Positions 51,511 through 53,851 of a stretch of DNA of 53,851 bases are shown piece by piece. The notes under the pieces are model-generated. The model did not search any database. It saw nothing but the letters and a program-made list of their open reading frames with translations, and was not told where the DNA came from. The position numbers and the translations under genes are program-made. Within the stretch, counting starts at the first letter, position 1. The number at the start of each line of letters is the position of its first letter. Origin of the DNA: CAZADA01 sp964636945 (GTDB taxonomy: Bacteria; Pseudomonadota; Alphaproteobacteria; Caulobacterales; Maricaulaceae); contig CAZWVH010000012.1 of NCBI GenBank assembly GCA_964636945.1, forward strand, positions 1-53,851. Direction: 5' to 3'.

Positions 51511-52731
51511 TCAGCGCGAGGTCCTGACACCATCCTCATCGTCGCCGGTCTGTTCGTGACTCATCCCCAGCGACCAGCCGAAATACGCCCCCATCAAAAA
51601 GATGATCAGCCCACCCGCCATGGTCGCCCGCAGCCGCACAGCGTCAGATCCAAAGCTCTCACTGGCAGATGACGAAAAACTGGCCAGCTCATATCCGGAA
51701 CCCAAAATGGCGATCGCGCCAATGATCATGGCCAGCACCGCCAGGCGCATGGCCAAACGTGGCGACACAGGTTCTCGCGTTTGGGCGGCCTCCAAGTCGT
51801 TTGGCGCGGGCGGCTCATCCAAACTTGGCGTGGATTGCCCATCGCCAGCCTCATGCGCCGAATGGCCCACAGGGCCCATGCCGTCACCGGATCGGGATGA
51901 TAACGCCTTCAGCCCATCCAAAATTCGTGGTCCAAACGCCGCGGCCGATCGCATTCCTGATCTCAACGTCGAAACGGCGCCGATGTGATCGCCGCGCCCT
52001 TCACCATTTCCCGAAAGATCAGGTCCCATGAACCATCTGTCTTCATCCGATCGTGGAGCGCTGGGCCGCACGCGCGACGCGCCCCGTGCAGGGCTATCGG
52101 CCGCTTGGTGATGATAGACGGGTCTCAGTCGGGCCGATGGCGCGGCGAGGCCGCCAAGCTGGACGCCAAGAAATAAGGCCTTTTCAGCGGCGCGGCGGCG
52201 AACCAAAGGCTCAATCTCGCACGCCCGGCCTCCAATCATAGCGAACCGCCAGCGATCAAACAGGCCGGCAGCTTGAACTGGCCGGCCCGCATTAATCTCC
52301 GACGTCAATGCGCTATCGCGAAAGTGCTCAACGCCCACACTAAAGGCAAATGACGTCAGGGCATCGAACTGGTCCTGGCTCAATGGCACAAAAATCGCGG
52401 CGCGAACCGCGTCTTCGATGGGGGCAAGGTCCTGGCGCAACAATTCATCGGCGTCACCCAGTGAGATTTCATCACGCTCGGCTTCGGCCATCACATGGCT
52501 ATGACCAATCATCCAACCACCGTCTGGCAACGCCAACGCCCGCGGCGCAAATCCTTCAAAGCGTTTGATCAGCGACAGGCCATGCGGGCTGACTGACTGT
52601 TGGGGCCAGGCGTCCTCAATGGCGTGATCGTCCAACGCCGCAGTCGTTTGTGACGAACCGACCGGCGCAGTACGGCCACCCATTGGTTGATTGGGGCGCA
52701 CGCCCTCCTGGCCGGGGTGCGCCTCACCCAT
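51511..52731 (-). CDS. spmX: SpmX-like polar morphogenesis protein (muramidase-like domain, two C-terminal membrane helices)
   Basis: 406 residues. After a roughly 50-residue extension comes a GH24-like domain, GLSLIKRFEGFAPRALALPDGGWMIGHSHV ... LSQDQFDALTSFAFSVGVEHFRDSALTSEIN ... LVRRRAAEKALFLG (residues 50-190). The domain Glu is residue 59; the Asp and Thr of active lysozymes are not in place. A charged, Pro-rich central region leads to two transmembrane helices (about 327-347 and 369-388). This is the SpmX architecture. In Caulobacter SpmX localises and activates DivJ at the stalked pole. The ATG overlaps the kelch stop as TAATG. Confidence 0.87.
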   Translation of the reverse strand: MGEAHPGQEGVRPNQPMGGRTAPVGSSQTTAALDDHAIEDAWPQQSVSPHGLSLIKRFEGFAPRALALPDGGWMIGHSHVMAEAERDEISLGDADELLRQDLAPIEDAVRAAIFVPLSQDQFDALTSFAFSVGVEHFRDSALTSEINAGRPVQAAGLFDRWRFAMIGGRACEIEPLVRRRAAEKALFLGVQLGGLAAPSARLRPVYHHQAADSPARGASRVRPSAPRSDEDRWFMGPDLSGNGEGRGDHIGAVSTLRSGMRSAAAFGPRILDGLKALSSRSGDGMGPVGHSAHEAGDGQSTPSLDEPPAPNDLEAAQTREPVSPRLAMRLAVLAMIIGAIAILGSGYELASFSSSASESFGSDAVRLRATMAGGLIIFLMGAYFGWSLGMSHEQTGDDEDGVRTSR

Positions 52732-53681
52732 TATTTTGGCTCCGTATGAAACACGTCCACCGCCGCCAAGGTCGTAAACGGCGCCAGGTAGCCGCTACCC
52801 ACACCGCCGCCGAACACCACCACGTCGCCGTTGGATAGGCCGATGGCGAAGTCTGCACGCGGGCTGGGCAGGGGCGCCAAGGTCGACCATGCCCCATCCT
52901 TCAAAACATAGTGGCTGTCGGATACATCCCCGCCGGCAACTTCGCCGCCGCCAAACACATGAATCACGTCGCCATTGGCAATCGCCGCCATGCCGCGACG
53001 CGGCGACGGCAAGTCAGGACCGCGACGCCAGGACTGACTGTTCACATCATAAATATCGACCCGCGCGGTGGTTTCGCCATTGCGTTCGCCGCCGATGAAG
53101 TAGACTGCGTCAGGCGTGCCCACAGCGGCCGCTGCGAACCGCGCGATCTCCTCGGGCGCATCCTGGCGTGACCACGTATCCGATGATGGCTCATAAACAT
53201 CGAGCCCCGGCGCAGAACCGCCGAGCGCATAAAGTTTGCCGCCCGCGCTGACCACCGCATGCCCCGCCCGCGGCCCTGGCAGATTGGCGGCGCTGTCCCA
53301 ACGTTCCATCGGCCCACCCTCGCCCGTGAGCACCAATACGTCATCCAAGGCGGCCTGTTTCGCGCTGGTTCCGCCCGCCACATAGATGCGGCCGCCCAAC
53401 ACCGCAGCGCCAAAGCGCGTGCGTCCTTCGGGAAGCGGGGTCTGCTCGCGCCAACTGCCCGAGTTGGGGTCAAACACCTCCACATCTTGGACCGGCGCTA
53501 AAAGGCTCATGCCGCCAATGGCATACACCTTGCCGTCAAGCGATGCGCCGGCAAGACCCACGCGGGGGCGCGGCAATTCATCGGCGCGCGACCAGGCGCC
53601 TTGTTGGGCATGGCCGACTGGGACCGCCAAAAGGCCCAAACTCGCCAATCCCAAGATCATTACACTGCGAGGACACTTCAT
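52731..53681 (-). CDS. exported kelch-repeat beta-propeller protein
   Basis: A 316-residue protein with a signal peptide (to about residue 25, GHAQ). It has six kelch-type repeats of about 48 residues, each with a GG doublet followed by a V-x-x-Y/F-D/P-x-x-x-x-x-W pattern, for example KVYAIGGMSLLAPVQDVEVFDPNSGSWREQTPLP and KLYALGGSAPGLDVYEPSSDTWSRQ. It would fold as a periplasmic beta-propeller, probably for protein binding. It starts four bases after mgtE and overlaps spmX by one base, so the three genes look like one operon. Confidence 0.88.
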   Translation of the reverse strand: MKCPRSVMILGLASLGLLAVPVGHAQQGAWSRADELPRPRVGLAGASLDGKVYAIGGMSLLAPVQDVEVFDPNSGSWREQTPLPEGRTRFGAAVLGGRIYVAGGTSAKQAALDDVLVLTGEGGPMERWDSAANLPGPRAGHAVVSAGGKLYALGGSAPGLDVYEPSSDTWSRQDAPEEIARFAAAAVGTPDAVYFIGGERNGETTARVDIYDVNSQSWRRGPDLPSPRRGMAAIANGDVIHVFGGGEVAGGDVSDSHYVLKDGAWSTLAPLPSPRADFAIGLSNGDVVVFGGGVGSGYLAPFTTLAAVDVFHTEPK

Positions 53682-53685
53682 GTCG

Positions 53686-53851
53686 TTATCCCTGGATCAG
53701 AACCAGCGTCGCCAGCCCCAAGAACACGAAAAACCCGATGACATCAGTTAAGGTGGTCACAAACACCGATGACGCCACCGCTGGGTCCGCGCCCATGCGC
53801 CGCATGGCTAACGGAACAAGAATACCGGCCAAACCAGCGCAAAGGAAGTTC
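53686..53851 (-). CDS. mgtE: magnesium transporter MgtE, C-terminal fragment (cut by window edge)
   Basis: Only the last 55 codons are in the window. The sequence NFLCAGLAGILVPLAMRRMG followed by ADPAVASSVFVTTLTDVIGF and FVFLGLATLVLIQG matches the end of the MgtE transmembrane domain, including the DPAxASSxFVTTxTDVxGF motif that lines the ion pore. The rest lies beyond the right edge. The kelch gene starts four bases after its stop. Confidence 0.9.
   Translation of the reverse strand, partial: NFLCAGLAGILVPLAMRRMGADPAVASSVFVTTLTDVIGFFVFLGLATLVLIQG

Overview
The window is a stretch of an alphaproteobacterial chromosome, most likely from a stalked or dimorphic, probably aquatic, member of the Caulobacterales/Hyphomonadaceae/Maricaulaceae lineages. 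The evidence is a MipZ-type division regulator next to panC, an SpmX homologue (muramidase-like domain plus two C-terminal membrane segments), a LexA box of the alphaproteobacterial GAAC-N7-GAAC type, a tRNA-His of the alphaproteobacterial type (no G-1, A73), a phasin, and E1-beta carrying its own lipoyl domain. Base composition is moderately GC-rich. No transposases, integrases, phage genes or CRISPR arrays were seen; this is core chromosome with scattered accessory genes.

Layout. 0-8.6 kb: tRNA-His, an autoregulated-looking arsR/VOC pair, a lipoprotein, an M48 peptidase, AsmA and SIMPL envelope proteins, a Sel1 protein and two unknown membrane proteins. 8.7-17.6 kb: trpG-trpD-trpC, lexA (SOS box inside the end of trpC), comEC on the opposite strand, gltX, gltA and pncC. 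17.6-39.5 kb: a long minus-strand backbone whose order is ftsB, pdhA, pdhB, pdhC, lpd, lipA, ratA/coq10-like. This is the usual alphaproteobacterial pyruvate dehydrogenase/lipoate cluster, but it is opened at several points by other genes: an intradiol-dioxygenase-like gene and an entericidin between pdhA and pdhB; a tandem pair of predicted small RNAs between pdhB and pdhC; a TonB-dependent receptor, a TPR-2OG oxygenase, a TPR-sulfotransferase, a methyltransferase and MarC between pdhC and lpd; and an M1 peptidase with a DUF6702 protein between lpd and lipA. 39.6-45.2 kb: a DUF2007-like protein, a HIT protein, a GT-C membrane glycosyltransferase and clpS-clpA, with clpA broken by one in-frame amber codon. 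45.2-51.5 kb: phasin, J-domain membrane protein, mipZ, panC, DUF1489, an exported protein, an enoyl-CoA hydratase family enzyme and a degenerate GH24 lysozyme-like protein. 51.5-53.9 kb: spmX, a kelch protein and the 3' end of mgtE.

Functional themes. Pyruvate oxidation and citrate synthesis (PDH subunits, lpd, lipA, gltA) dominate the centre. Cell cycle and polarity (mipZ, spmX, ftsB) and proteolysis (clpS/clpA, M48, M1) are well represented.

The observations I would look at first are (1) the 261-bp tandem duplication of a hairpin-rich, terminator-ended small RNA in the pdhB-pdhC gap; (2) the amber codon splitting clpA; (3) a MipZ whose deviant Walker A signature lysine is serine; (4) a second catalytically degenerate GH24 protein close to SpmX; and (5) the receptor/oxygenase/sulfotransferase/methyltransferase island. 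All functional statements are read from sequence and remembered family features; no database search was run.
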